This document shows, in pieces, positions 26,317 to 36,119 of a stretch of DNA of 64,000 bases; positions within the stretch are counted from its first letter, which is position 1, and each line of letters starts with the position of its first letter. The translations under genes and the position numbers were made by a program. This DNA comes from Arcicella aquatica (lineage in GTDB: Bacteria > Bacteroidota > Bacteroidia > Cytophagales > Spirosomataceae), in NCBI RefSeq assembly GCF_034928825.1, contig NZ_JAYFUL010000010.1, positions 1 through 64,000 of the forward strand. Direction: 5' to 3'. The notes beneath the pieces are model-generated. The model was not told where the DNA came from, did not search any database, and worked only from the letters and a program-made list of their open reading frames with translations.

Positions 26317-27867
26317 TTATAAACTCACCTTTAAATGTTTTAATTTTTTAGCTTGGGCTATTTGTTTTCCTTCAACAAATACCAAAAATCCTTTGCCTTT
26401 GCCATATTTTTTTCCTGTTTTATCCCAAAGAATTGTTAGGTTTTTCCCGTGATAAAAAACGTTGTCTAAACAAAACCAATCCCATTGTTTTTCAGGTATC
26501 AATGGATTGATTTCTAATATATTATCTGCTCTAGGTTTTAGTCCAACCAAATCATTAATAATCAAATCTGCAAAACTTGAATGATTATAAAATTTACTTC
26601 TTGGGTTATCCCCTTTCAGCCATTCTCCATTTTTTTCATCCTGATACTCTCCCAAATACAACTTGCCGTTCATTTGATGTGAATTGGCATATTTGAATAA
26701 TTCATCATAAAAAACCTGTGAACTCATTGTTCCATGGTTTTTGTAATTAGTAAGCAAATTCGATAAACCTTTCAGGGTTTGTGTAGTGGCATAAGGCCAA
26801 AGAGGACCGTCCCATTCACACCCATGACCAGAACCATGTGTTCTAAATAATGGATGACGACGTTCGGCAGTTGTTAATCCCCAAGGAGATTTAAAGCCCG
26901 AAGTATCTGTCAATTGATTCCATGCATGGGCAACATTGGGTTTGTCTTCTGGTAAATTAAAATACCAAGGAATAAAACCGATAGCCTCGCGAGCATTCGA
27001 AAAATTGCTTGTTTTTTCAAGCTTTACTTTGAAAAAAGATGCCTTTTCGTCCCATAAATTATCAAGTACTAATTTTCTAAGAATTGTCGCTTTTTGCTCA
27101 TACTTTTTTGCCATCGTATCATTATGAACGAGGGTTGCCATAGCACTTAATGCTTTAGCATTTCCGTACATATAGCTATTAATGGTAGGACGAATATTCT
27201 TTTCTTTTCTTCCGCCACTGATAGATTCTTCCATAGCATCTTTTACGTCAAATTGGTAGAAAAGCTGATTGGGCAATTGTTTTTCTACCTCCCATTTTCG
27301 ATAATCAGCTTCCATTGTCAGAAGATTCTTTTCGATAAAAGCCTTATCTAAATTTACTAAATAACGATTGTAAACTGCATTATCTATCCAACTACTAAAT
27401 CCATGAAAGCGTTGGACAGTATGCTTAGGGTCAACATCCAACCAAAAAGTAATATAATCGTTAGTGTATTGTTGATTTCGTAGCCAACGGCCTTCGTAGA
27501 TATGATGTCCTAAAGCACTACTTACAGCATTATGTTTACCAGCATGGTTTACTTTGGTAATAAATTCTGTAAAAATAAATCCGTCGGAAGTTTGTTTAAG
27601 ATGCTTACGCAATGCCCACCAACGATAATAATATACTTTCTGAATCACCGAATCTGGACATTCAAACAATGGAATATTCTGAGAAAGCCACTCAAAAGAT
27701 TGGGCATTAGGCACATAATTTACGACAGCTTCATCATCTGACGCATTAAATTCTGTTACGAATCCTTTTAGTTTATCCGTTGATAATATTGTTGCTTTTT
27801 GGGCAGAAGTATTAATCAACGAAAACAGTAAAAGTATTGTGATAAAGTAAAGTGATCTATATTTCAT
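26317..27867 (-). CDS. MGH1-like (alpha/alpha)6 glycoside hydrolase
   Basis: This is a secreted six-hairpin glycosidase of the broad MGH1/GH63/trehalase-like group. The signal peptide (about residues 1-22, ending SAQ) needs the ATG at 27867; the upstream TTG at 27882 is rejected. Markers include YYYRWWALRKHLKQT, GHHIYEGRWLRNQQYTNDYITFWL, EESISGGRKEKNIRPTINSYMYGNAKAL, EAIGFIPWYFNLPEDKP and GCEWDGPLWPYATTQTL, all aromatic-rich loops of the active-site cup. Substrate is not evident. Related genes occur in pectin-type loci, so a rhamnose- or arabinose-linked target is possible. It is separated from the GH67N-like gene by a dispersed repeat copy and from the GH95 by the palindrome cluster. Confidence 0.8.
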   Translation of the reverse strand: MKYRSLYFITILLLFSLINTSAQKATILSTDKLKGFVTEFNASDDEAVVNYVPNAQSFEWLSQNIPLFECPDSVIQKVYYYRWWALRKHLKQTSDGFIFTEFITKVNHAGKHNAVSSALGHHIYEGRWLRNQQYTNDYITFWLDVDPKHTVQRFHGFSSWIDNAVYNRYLVNLDKAFIEKNLLTMEADYRKWEVEKQLPNQLFYQFDVKDAMEESISGGRKEKNIRPTINSYMYGNAKALSAMATLVHNDTMAKKYEQKATILRKLVLDNLWDEKASFFKVKLEKTSNFSNAREAIGFIPWYFNLPEDKPNVAHAWNQLTDTSGFKSPWGLTTAERRHPLFRTHGSGHGCEWDGPLWPYATTQTLKGLSNLLTNYKNHGTMSSQVFYDELFKYANSHQMNGKLYLGEYQDEKNGEWLKGDNPRSKFYNHSSFADLIINDLVGLKPRADNILEINPLIPEKQWDWFCLDNVFYHGKNLTILWDKTGKKYGKGKGFLVFVEGKQIAQAKKLKHLKVSL

Positions 27868-27925
27868 AATAATTTTATCCAAAATATTAATTAAGATTAT
27901 TTAAGTAAATCCATTTCTCATAGGC

Positions 27926-28042
27926 TTACTTTTCTTGCCTTGATGCAAGAAAAGTAACCGCAACGGCGGACCGTAAAAGAAAATCAAGAAATTCCGAATT
28001 GCAACGGCGCCCCGTCTCGCTTCGCTCAGACAACGGAATTTC
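27926..28042 (+). repeat. Dispersed structured repeat, copy A
   Basis: Two stems are visible: 27926-27938 with 27945-27957 (13 bp, 6-base loop) and 27988-27996 with 28034-28042 (9 bp). The GC-rich inner part has CGCTTCGCTC. A second copy in the same orientation lies at 58210-58309, with paired substitutions that keep both stems. Confidence 0.75.
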
Positions 28043-28104
28043 ATAAAAAACTAATACCTATTTTGTATAATCCACTGATTTTTTACTTGAATATTAAAAA
28101 CTCC

Positions 28105-30870
28105 TTACTCAAATAGCCAATCTATGTTTTTCTTGTTGCCAGCCAAGCCTGCATCTGTGATAGGTATTTCTTGATTCCCTTTCATAAAGCCCAGTACTAA
28201 GCAAGCTCCTTTGCCAAGATTCAAGGTATGACTTCCTGCTTTGAACGAATATGCATGAATATTGACAGCAGGAAATCCAGCGATGAGCAAAGCATTAGAA
28301 ATCTTAATTTCTGACTGTCCGTAATCATTAGCACTGGCATCCGTTTCTAATTCAGGTGCTTGCAAGAATTTACGGTTTTTATCATTAAAGAATCCAACCA
28401 GTAACTTTACAGGCTCTGTAGTGGTAAAAGTCAGACTAGTACCTATTGTTTGTTGTTTGTCTTTACTAAACTTTATTCCTTTTAGTTTTTTTAATTCAAC
28501 CGCCAAATCGCTAATGGCTGATAAAGTATCTGAAAATACCTGCTGTGCTTTTTCATTCTGATAAAATCCTTCAATGTTTGAGGTAATTTTTACTTCAACA
28601 TTTTCAAAAAGTACAGGTTGCTTGATGGTAACATTTTTTTGAGACTTCAAGGAATCTATCGAAAATTTAAAGCGCGTTAATTCTTTTTGATAAACAGGTA
28701 ACATTTCTTTCCAATGAATAAAGGTTGCATCTACACCACGCATCGGTATTTTACGCTGTTTGGTTTGCATACTATTCGCATATAAATAGGCATTTTGGGT
28801 GTATTTTACTAAATCCCCAAAATGTTTTACGCTACTTTCTAAATAGGGTAATGCTTTTTCTAAATCTTTTATGTCGTTGGAATTTTTATAGCGAAGTACT
28901 GCTAATGACGCTCTTACTTTTTCTGCATAGAAATTTGCCATGGCATCATAACAATAAGTATCGTTTTTCAATCGAGCAAATTCTGCTTTATCCTTTGTTA
29001 CAAATTTTGAAGCCTTATTGATAGCTACAACGGCTTTTCTACCATGTTCTACTACTTCATCGGCCACTCTTACTGGCGTTTCTCCTATGTGTTTTTCATT
29101 TTTCCACTCTTTATCGGCATATTCAATAATCATCTCACCTTCAGGTGCTTCCGATTCATACAACATTGTGAATAATCCATAGCGGAAAGGATTTATCAAC
29201 TGTGTCATCAACATTCCCAAAGTAAGTGTTTGACGATTGCCGTCTGTAATGCCATAACGTCTAAGCAATTTGGGGGAAATCTCTCCTACTTCTTCCATCG
29301 CTTCCAATACATTTTTTGCCTTTTCTTGTGGCAAACCATATTTATTGGCTAGTTCTTTTCCCCAATAATTTATTTCAGTATCACGTTTCCTGTGGGAATC
29401 CCATGCATACCTTGCCCAAGTTTTATACCACATCCAATCTCTATCAATTTGCATCAAACGCTTGCCTCCCACTTTATCCGCCGCAAATGGCCAATCCCAA
29501 TAAGATGCTTGTGGGTACAAATGCAGACCATTAGCCTCATAAGTATTATGCATAGCCAACACTGATTTTTGAATAAAGTCTGGTGAGCTGTAACGAAAAG
29601 GTTCAAGATTCGCTAAAATATGCACATTCTCTACATGAACCGTCCCGATTCTACTTAAACTTCTGTGTAATTCAGCCCAAGAACCTCGTGGCGTATAAGT
29701 CGTCAGTGCTTCTCCGTTGAACTTCGCCATGGTGTATAGGTTTTTATATAACGGCAAAGCTTCTTTCATTACTCTTGGCGCATCAGTATCGTGTGCACGA
29801 AGAACGATAGGCGGTTCGGTGGTTTGTCCTATTGCTTTTAAACCATCTTGTACCCCTGGAATGATTGTCTTAGTAAACCAATCAACATCATCTTGCCCTA
29901 CGCCTTCCATGGCTTCCCCTAATGTGATTAATAAACCTACATTAGGGTATTTCTCCACAAAAGCGGCGATAGATTTACGCGTATAATCGGCAATAATAGG
30001 AATGATAGGACGATTACGGTCTTGTGTTTCCAAATGATGTTTTTCAGCAAAAGGTTTAGGAATAATAATGTTATAAAACATCTGTATTACCCAAATACCT
30101 CGTTTGTCTGCTTCATTGGTAAGAAAACGAAAAATCTCTTCATTTTTTTTGAACGTTTCATCGTCAACCTCTACCGCATAAGGATATTCTTTTAGCTTCA
30201 CTAAAGACGAAAAAGGGTGTCCATTCCATAAATACAAAGAATTATAACGGTTTTCTACCATCATATCTAAATACTGAATCCACATGGCTTTATCATAAAA
30301 CCAAGGAAAACTCTCTGGCGTATACGGATATTCATAAGTTCCTCTTCCTGGCAATAAAGTTGGCTTTTGTAAGCCTATGCAAGTACCACGCAAAACCATT
30401 TCTGGTTGTTCGGTGATATTAATTTCTTCTGATATTTTCCCTTTTTCTTTGATTTCCTCAGCTAATGCTAAACATCCATACAACACTCCTGAGGCATCTT
30501 TCCCCACAATTGAGATTGGTTTGTTAAGTGCCTTAACAATTGAAAATCCTTCTTTCTTAAGCTCTTTATTGTTGTCAATATTGTATAAAGAAAATGCCTT
30601 TTGAAGCTTTTCATCTGGTGAAGTACCTATCAAGATAACTGTTCCTTGTTCTTTAGTCTCCGAAACAAGCTTTACGGTTACTTGATAGCCTATTGCTGAC
30701 AAACTTGTTTTGAGCTTATCAACACCAAATTTGACACGTTCTTGATTCGTATCAGCCAATAAAATAGTAGCTAAACGCTTTTTTTGTGGACTTTGTGAAG
30801 CTAATATTTGTAAAGAAAAACCACAGAAAATCAGTAGGTTAAGGATAATATATTTCAAAAACTTATTCAT
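28105..30870 (-). CDS. GH67N-like large glycoside hydrolase, uronidase-type
   Basis: This secreted enzyme has 921 residues from the ATG at 30870; the frame continues to a TTG at 30906, which is rejected. The signal peptide ends near ILAS. The N-terminal alpha/beta domain (about residues 25-150: ATILLADTNQERVKFGVDKL, VILIGTSPDEKL, GVLYGCLALAEEI) is the GH67N/GH20b type that precedes catalytic barrels. The TIM barrel (about 155-520) starts LRGTCIGLQKP and includes NRYNSLYLWNGHPF, LLITLGEAMEGVGQDD and VLRAHDTDAPRVM. The Glu in LGEA and the Asp pair in GQDD are candidate catalytic residues. The C-terminal third is helical, then beta-rich. Alpha-glucuronidase- or galacturonidase-like activity on pectin side chains is a reasonable guess. 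It lies beyond the terminator of the GH78 gene, so it probably has its own promoter. Confidence 0.7.
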   Translation of the reverse strand: MNKFLKYIILNLLIFCGFSLQILASQSPQKKRLATILLADTNQERVKFGVDKLKTSLSAIGYQVTVKLVSETKEQGTVILIGTSPDEKLQKAFSLYNIDNNKELKKEGFSIVKALNKPISIVGKDASGVLYGCLALAEEIKEKGKISEEINITEQPEMVLRGTCIGLQKPTLLPGRGTYEYPYTPESFPWFYDKAMWIQYLDMMVENRYNSLYLWNGHPFSSLVKLKEYPYAVEVDDETFKKNEEIFRFLTNEADKRGIWVIQMFYNIIIPKPFAEKHHLETQDRNRPIIPIIADYTRKSIAAFVEKYPNVGLLITLGEAMEGVGQDDVDWFTKTIIPGVQDGLKAIGQTTEPPIVLRAHDTDAPRVMKEALPLYKNLYTMAKFNGEALTTYTPRGSWAELHRSLSRIGTVHVENVHILANLEPFRYSSPDFIQKSVLAMHNTYEANGLHLYPQASYWDWPFAADKVGGKRLMQIDRDWMWYKTWARYAWDSHRKRDTEINYWGKELANKYGLPQEKAKNVLEAMEEVGEISPKLLRRYGITDGNRQTLTLGMLMTQLINPFRYGLFTMLYESEAPEGEMIIEYADKEWKNEKHIGETPVRVADEVVEHGRKAVVAINKASKFVTKDKAEFARLKNDTYCYDAMANFYAEKVRASLAVLRYKNSNDIKDLEKALPYLESSVKHFGDLVKYTQNAYLYANSMQTKQRKIPMRGVDATFIHWKEMLPVYQKELTRFKFSIDSLKSQKNVTIKQPVLFENVEVKITSNIEGFYQNEKAQQVFSDTLSAISDLAVELKKLKGIKFSKDKQQTIGTSLTFTTTEPVKLLVGFFNDKNRKFLQAPELETDASANDYGQSEIKISNALLIAGFPAVNIHAYSFKAGSHTLNLGKGACLVLGFMKGNQEIPITDAGLAGNKKNIDWLFE

Positions 30871-31199
30871 ACGATGATATAATATATTGATAAAGCGATT
30901 GGACAACTTTTTTATTTTAAAGAAAAATCTAATAAAGTATCAATAAAATTCAACTTAGCTAAAATAATGATACAAATTTATTGTTAAAGCCAGGCATTTT
31001 TTTCTATCATTTTTCCTAACTATTGTACAATTTTATCTTATCTAAATAATGTTTGGGTGAAGTGAAAATTTACAACAAAACTAACGTTCGTATTTATTAA
31101 TGAGGATTCTTTATTTAATATACGCTTCTTTGTTGTTTTTGTGGAGATAAATAAAAAAACGGACGATAAAACGCCCGTTTTTAATCAATACTCTAAATA
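30871..31199. other. Gene-free spacer
   Basis: This 329-base gap separates the GH67N-like gene from the preceding GH78 gene. It has a terminator at 31155-31182 and two minus-strand octamers that match TAnnTTTG (30973-30980 and 31076-31083), either of which could be the -7 for the GH67N-like gene. Neither has a good -33 partner. Confidence 0.45.
31155..31182 (-). terminator. Terminator after the GH78 rhamnosidase
   Basis: Arms 31155-31165 and 31172-31182 pair over 11 positions with a single mismatch and a 6-base loop. On the minus strand a T-rich tail follows. It lies 18 bases past the stop at 31200 and probably ends the long operon. Confidence 0.7.
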
Positions 31200-33383
31200 T
31201 TATAATCCATAAGTCACTTCGTATGATTTACCTTTTTCAAGCGTCAACTCATACATATCGTTTGCTAAGGCTTTGATAGTTCCTTCTTGGCAAGTTGGTT
31301 TTATTTGGCTTTTAAAACGTAAAGTGCCTATTCCGCCAGCTCCTTTTATTTTGATTTGTTTTGTACTACAATACACCTTTACATCGCCATCAGGTGTCGG
31401 CACAGCGCCTTCCATCCATTGCAAACCTCCTAATTGTGGTTCAACTAAATATGTTTGGTAACCTGCGGAAGTTGGTTTTACGCCTAAGAAATATTTACCT
31501 AACAAATAAATAGGACTTGCTCCCCATGCATGACAAAGGCTTTTTCCGAAAGGACGACCATACATGGCATAATGTTCGTCGCCTTTTTTGTTCGGATTAT
31601 ATTCTTCCCAGAAAGAAGTCGCTCCTAAATTCAACATACCACCCCAATAGTCTTTCATTTCTTTCAATACATAGCTTTGTTCACCTAATGCACACAGTGC
31701 CTCTAATTCATAAAAGCGCATATATGGTGTTGTAATTTTCTGAATTTTATCATTCAACAACACATGTTTTTTGACGTCTTGCTTTTTGGCTTCATCTAAA
31801 TAATTAAAGAAAATCGCAAACATATTGGCATATCGAGTCACGTTATCAGTCTGTTTTCCTTCTACTCGGCTATGTACTAAAGCATGCTTTTCATCATTCC
31901 AATAATTTGAGAAAAGTTTCGCTTTCAAGTCAGTCGCTAACTGATTATACTTCTTTGCTCCTTCAGTATCATTTACAATACTGGCACATGTTGCCATTGT
32001 TTCCAGACTTCTCGCCAAAAGCAACTGTTCAAAACTTACTTCTCCTTTTTTACTTAAACCATCTGCCCAGTCAATAAAAACCCAGTCGCCCGTCAAGCCT
32101 TCCATCATCCCGTTTTTATTTCGGCGTGATAAACAGTAATCCATTAAACTTTGCATTCTTGGATAAAACTGCTGAATAAATGTTTTATCGCCCGTATATT
32201 GGTAATAGTCGTTGATACCGATAAACCAATAAAAGGTATAATCCATGATGGTATTTACGTGGCTAGTAACAGGGTCTTTTCCTCTAAGAGCCAACAATGT
32301 GCGTGTAACCGAAGGAGAATCGAACAATAAATAGTAGTTCATCAAATAACTCTGATAAGCATCTCCCGACCAAATCCAGCGGTCACGCTTGATACCGTCA
32401 ATAAAGAACTCACGGGTATTCAAATGAAAAGTATAATTTGAAACATCGTAGATTTTATTAATTTGTTCATCAGAACAACGGAATCCACCACGGTCGGCTA
32501 CGGGTAAATATTCATATAACATCGATACCGAGTCGAGTGATACAGCGGCATCAAATTTTATATTGACAAACCGAAAAGCCTTTGAAAGCTCCATGGTCAT
32601 ATTGCTTTTCTTAGTCTGACTTACGTCAATATCATCTAATGTCTCGCAGGTTTCTGTAGCTAAGGCTTCCTCTTTAGACTCTCCGTAATAAATCTTGATT
32701 TTACCTTTTCCTTTTAAACCATGTAATTTGATAAACCCAAAAGTTTCTTTGCCAAAATCAGCCAAAAGGCTTTGTTGTTTTTTCTCAACTTTTACGGCAT
32801 GCTGTACCTTCGTTTCTAATTTAAATTTAGAAGGTGGTACTGATGCTGAATTAAAATTCCAAAATCCTGCGTTGAGCCATTTTGTACCCGATTGGTCAGA
32901 GGCTTTTCCTGTTTCATCAATCCATTCTTTATCTTCAAAAGTAACTAACCACGAAGCATCCGAGACTACTCTTTTACCTTGTACAAAAATGGCAGGCACA
33001 CGGTCTTGGCAAAATACTTTTAAACTCACCTTATGCTTTCCTGCGGGTACTGTGATTTTTTTAGGGAATCCGCTGATTGCTTTTCCATCTATCTTCACAT
33101 TAAACTGACCTTCTACAAAAAGGGATACTTCTTCAGAAGCAGGCAAATCAAAATCTTTATGAAAATCAACCAAGTTATAGTGACTATCTAATTTCCAAAA
33201 TGGAGGAAAAAAAGAACCACGTTCAGTTCTTCTATTTTGCATTTTGTTACTGAGCCACACCTCAAAATCTCCTGGATACCAAATCCAAGTAGCTTGGTTC
33301 TGTGCCAATACAGGCGAACAAAAAGACAAAAAAGTCAGGATAGCCAGTAATTTCGTTTTCAAAGAGATTTTTGTGGAAAGCAT
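31200..33383 (-). CDS. GH78-type alpha-L-rhamnosidase
   Basis: This secreted inverting alpha-L-rhamnosidase is 727 residues long with a signal peptide ending VLAQ. N-terminal beta-sandwich modules (about 30-300) lead into the (alpha/alpha)6 barrel (about 305-640). The catalytic signature is FFIDGIKRDRWIWSGD (about 328-343), a variant of the GH78 D..RRDR..W.GD motif. ATSFWEEYNP holds the downstream catalytic-type Glu, and SLCHAWGASPIYLLGKYFLGV is a family hallmark. A C-terminal beta-sandwich follows. It lies 26 bases after the symporter stop and ends at a terminator, so it is the last gene of its operon. It should release terminal rhamnose from pectin oligosaccharides; the linkage is unknown. 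Confidence 0.88.
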   Translation of the reverse strand: MLSTKISLKTKLLAILTFLSFCSPVLAQNQATWIWYPGDFEVWLSNKMQNRRTERGSFFPPFWKLDSHYNLVDFHKDFDLPASEEVSLFVEGQFNVKIDGKAISGFPKKITVPAGKHKVSLKVFCQDRVPAIFVQGKRVVSDASWLVTFEDKEWIDETGKASDQSGTKWLNAGFWNFNSASVPPSKFKLETKVQHAVKVEKKQQSLLADFGKETFGFIKLHGLKGKGKIKIYYGESKEEALATETCETLDDIDVSQTKKSNMTMELSKAFRFVNIKFDAAVSLDSVSMLYEYLPVADRGGFRCSDEQINKIYDVSNYTFHLNTREFFIDGIKRDRWIWSGDAYQSYLMNYYLLFDSPSVTRTLLALRGKDPVTSHVNTIMDYTFYWFIGINDYYQYTGDKTFIQQFYPRMQSLMDYCLSRRNKNGMMEGLTGDWVFIDWADGLSKKGEVSFEQLLLARSLETMATCASIVNDTEGAKKYNQLATDLKAKLFSNYWNDEKHALVHSRVEGKQTDNVTRYANMFAIFFNYLDEAKKQDVKKHVLLNDKIQKITTPYMRFYELEALCALGEQSYVLKEMKDYWGGMLNLGATSFWEEYNPNKKGDEHYAMYGRPFGKSLCHAWGASPIYLLGKYFLGVKPTSAGYQTYLVEPQLGGLQWMEGAVPTPDGDVKVYCSTKQIKIKGAGGIGTLRFKSQIKPTCQEGTIKALANDMYELTLEKGKSYEVTYGL

Positions 33384-33409
33384 ATCAATATGATTAGATT
33401 AAAAGTTCA

Positions 33410-34996
33410 TTAGTTAAAAAAGAGGTAAAGGGCAATCATTACAATCGTTAGCAAAAGCCATGAAATCCATACTTTTTTTGTTGGCTTTTCTATGCTGTTT
33501 TTTTCTTCAAAGGTTGCTAAATAAACCGTAGGCTCATTATCTAACAGTGATATAATGATGGCTAACACAAAAAGAAAAGCAAAAATCAAGAATGAAAGCA
33601 AAAGATAGTGTGGCCAAATAGGATATTTGTCGGGAGTGAAAACCCATAGGTACATTACTCCAATCCCTAAACTAACGACCGAACCTGCCGAAAGCGTAAA
33701 ATTTACCGCTTTCTTGGTAGTTCTTTTCCAGAAAACAGTCAGTAAAAATACAACAGCCAAAGGTGGCGCTATAAAACCTAAGACTGATTGAAAGACATCA
33801 AATAAATTCAACCCTTTGATGCTATCAATTGCCAAGGCCATCATAATGGCAAAAATACAACCTGCAATAACCGTGTATCGTCCTACTTTAATAATTTCCT
33901 GATTGGTTGCGTGTGGATTTATTTTCTTTAAATAAACATCCATTGTAAAAACGGTACTCAAAGAATTTAAAGACGAACCTATTGTACCGACAAGTACAGC
34001 GATTAAAACAACAATGACTAAACCGTTCATTCCGGGAGGAAAAAGGTTAGTAACCATCGTCATATATGCTTCAGATGGGTCTTTTAAATTGGGGAAAAGG
34101 ATATAACATAAAATACCCGTTAAAATAAATAAAGGCAGAGACAGTATTTTTAACCAAGCAATAAAGTTTACACCTAATTGACCTTGTTCTAGATTTTTAG
34201 CTCCTAATACCGACTGTACCATCGCTTGGTCTGTACAGAAAAAAGCTACTGCTGCTACTGGATAGCCCAATAAAATAGCATACCAAGGATATTTTGTATC
34301 ACTAGCAGGGTGAATCAGCGTCCAATAATGAGCAGGGACTTTATGATAAACCTCCGAAATACCTCCTACTTTAATAACGCCTAATATGGTAAGTGTTAAA
34401 GACACTGCAATCAGTAAAATCATTTGGAATACATTTACTTTTGCAATGGCCTTTAGTCCACCTGCAAAGGCAAATAAGCCCGCAAATAGCACCAAGACAA
34501 TCACAGATTGCCACATGGGTATTCCCAAAATTTGCCTCACTAAAAAGCCCCCTGCAAACAAACCTAATGATAACCAAGAAATTAGTATCTTGATTAAGGC
34601 ATACCAAGCCAAAATAGTTTGGGTAGAATCACCATAACGTTTACCCATAAATTCGGGCATGGTACTTACATTCGCTGCAAGGTATTTAGGGGCAAAAACG
34701 ATAGCAAGTAAAAATAAAAAGACAAAGGCGTACCAATCAAAATTTACGGCTACAATACCCGTGCTATAACCTATACTCGCAAAGGCAAGTAGCATAGAAG
34801 GCCCCACGTTAGTACCCCACATATTAAAACCGATACTCGACCAGCCTAACGATTTATTAGCCAGAAATAGGGTTTCATCCTTATTAGTTTTGTCTGAGAA
34901 ACTTGCTCTGTAACCTATGACTATTAAGATAACCAGATAGGCTACTACAATACTATAATCTAAAAAGGTTAGGCGTTCTACGATGTTTCCCATCAT
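33410..34996 (-). CDS. Sodium:solute symporter (SSS family), second copy
   Basis: This sodium-coupled inner-membrane transporter has 528 residues and about 14 TM helices. The unwound helix region FLANKSLGWSSIGFNMWGTNVGPSMLLAFAS is near residues 45-75 and the sodium-site TM8 segment VLVGTIGSSLNSLSTVFTMDVYLKKI near 335-360. It resembles the SGLT branch of sugar importers more than the first copy at 17907. Its ATG overlaps the stop of the preceding oxidoreductase gene by 4 bases (ATGA), so the two are translationally coupled. It probably takes in a monosaccharide such as rhamnose released in the periplasm. Confidence 0.92.
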   Translation of the reverse strand: MMGNIVERLTFLDYSIVVAYLVILIVIGYRASFSDKTNKDETLFLANKSLGWSSIGFNMWGTNVGPSMLLAFASIGYSTGIVAVNFDWYAFVFLFLLAIVFAPKYLAANVSTMPEFMGKRYGDSTQTILAWYALIKILISWLSLGLFAGGFLVRQILGIPMWQSVIVLVLFAGLFAFAGGLKAIAKVNVFQMILLIAVSLTLTILGVIKVGGISEVYHKVPAHYWTLIHPASDTKYPWYAILLGYPVAAVAFFCTDQAMVQSVLGAKNLEQGQLGVNFIAWLKILSLPLFILTGILCYILFPNLKDPSEAYMTMVTNLFPPGMNGLVIVVLIAVLVGTIGSSLNSLSTVFTMDVYLKKINPHATNQEIIKVGRYTVIAGCIFAIMMALAIDSIKGLNLFDVFQSVLGFIAPPLAVVFLLTVFWKRTTKKAVNFTLSAGSVVSLGIGVMYLWVFTPDKYPIWPHYLLLSFLIFAFLFVLAIIISLLDNEPTVYLATFEEKNSIEKPTKKVWISWLLLTIVMIALYLFFN

Positions 34997-36081
34997 CTAA
35001 AGTTATTTAAAATGTCTGCACTAAGATGATGAGTCGCCAAAACGTCAGCAATTTTCACAGGTGTGCCCGTCTGTAAAGACTTATCCATTGCCTGCAATAA
35101 TGCCACCGTTCCAATACCTTCTTTGATGTTTGGATAAGCCGTTTCACCACTTTCTAAACAATCAGCAAAGTATTCTAAATAGTTTTGGTATTCTCCAGCA
35201 TGATGGCTTTTGCCCTCAAAACGGAAATAATGTTTAAGCTTATGTTCCCAAGTTTGGACTCTTTCTTCCCCTGTGTTGGTAGTAACCGCATAGCGTAAAT
35301 CCATGTAATCAGCTTGGCTACAACCTTCTGTCCCTCTTAGGATACAGCTCATTTCACTATCGCGTACTACTGGTTGAACAGGACCTGTATATGCTCCACT
35401 TACTCTGGCAATTCGCCCATCAGTCGCTTTAAAAATAAAGTGCATGGTATCGGCATTTTTCAGCCCTCCTTTTACGCCATTCGAGCTCAACATGCCGTAA
35501 CCCATTACTTCTTCTATATTGGGCAAATACCATCTGATAAAATCTACTGGGTGACTCAAGCCCCCATAAAGCCATTTAAAAGCATTCTCTAACGACCATC
35601 CTTTATCCAGAAACCATCTGTGGTCAGCATGGTAGTAGCCTTCAATGGTAATTAATTCGCCAATAAGTCCTGCTTCAAAGTCTGCTCTTTGTTTTTTCAT
35701 AGGTTCAAAAAAACGAGAACTTTGTCCGACAAAAACCTTTTTGCCTGTACTTTCTGAAAGCTCAATTAATTCTTTAGCCTTTGATAAATCGTCAATAAAA
35801 GGTTTAGTACACACTACGTGCTTACCATGTAATAATGCTTGCTTGGTATGCTCTGCATGGAATTTATCAGGCGTATAAATCGCGATGATGTCAATGCTTT
35901 TATCATCTAATAAATCTTGATACTCGGTAGTGTAATGATGAAAGTCGAACTCCTTCGCTCTTTGCTTGCATAAATCAATATTACGGTCGCATACTTTAAC
36001 TAATGCTAATTTCTTGCTAGCCAATGCTGCCGACATAGTACTTCGACCTTCTCCTAAACCTAAAATTGCTATTTTCAACAT
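34993..36081 (-). CDS. Gfo/Idh/MocA-family oxidoreductase
   Basis: This is an NAD(P)-dependent sugar oxidoreductase. The Rossmann fold starts MLKIAILGLGEGRSTM, a slightly changed nucleotide-binding loop (GLGEGR), followed by KVCDRNIDLC. The EKP-like motif appears as CTKPF (about residues 91-95), where Lys and Pro line the active site. The C-terminal half (about 125-350) has the sheet GELITIEGYYHAD and GGLSHPVDFIRWY with the conserved His. No signal peptide is present, so it is cytoplasmic. Coupled by a 4-base overlap to the symporter gene, it may oxidise the imported sugar. Substrate not evident. Confidence 0.9.
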   Translation of the reverse strand: MLKIAILGLGEGRSTMSAALASKKLALVKVCDRNIDLCKQRAKEFDFHHYTTEYQDLLDDKSIDIIAIYTPDKFHAEHTKQALLHGKHVVCTKPFIDDLSKAKELIELSESTGKKVFVGQSSRFFEPMKKQRADFEAGLIGELITIEGYYHADHRWFLDKGWSLENAFKWLYGGLSHPVDFIRWYLPNIEEVMGYGMLSSNGVKGGLKNADTMHFIFKATDGRIARVSGAYTGPVQPVVRDSEMSCILRGTEGCSQADYMDLRYAVTTNTGEERVQTWEHKLKHYFRFEGKSHHAGEYQNYLEYFADCLESGETAYPNIKEGIGTVALLQAMDKSLQTGTPVKIADVLATHHLSADILNNFR

Positions 36082-36119
36082 TTTTGATTGCTATTTATTA
36101 AACCTTGTATTCTTCTTTA

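Noticed and set aside
30871..30906. TTG-initiated extension of the GH67N-like protein
   Set aside because: The ATG at 30870 gives a proper signal peptide; the extension would place polar residues ahead of it.
32695..33108. A 137-codon plus-strand frame opposite the GH78 gene at 31200
   Set aside because: It overlaps a clear rhamnosidase on the other strand and its composition follows the antisense frame.
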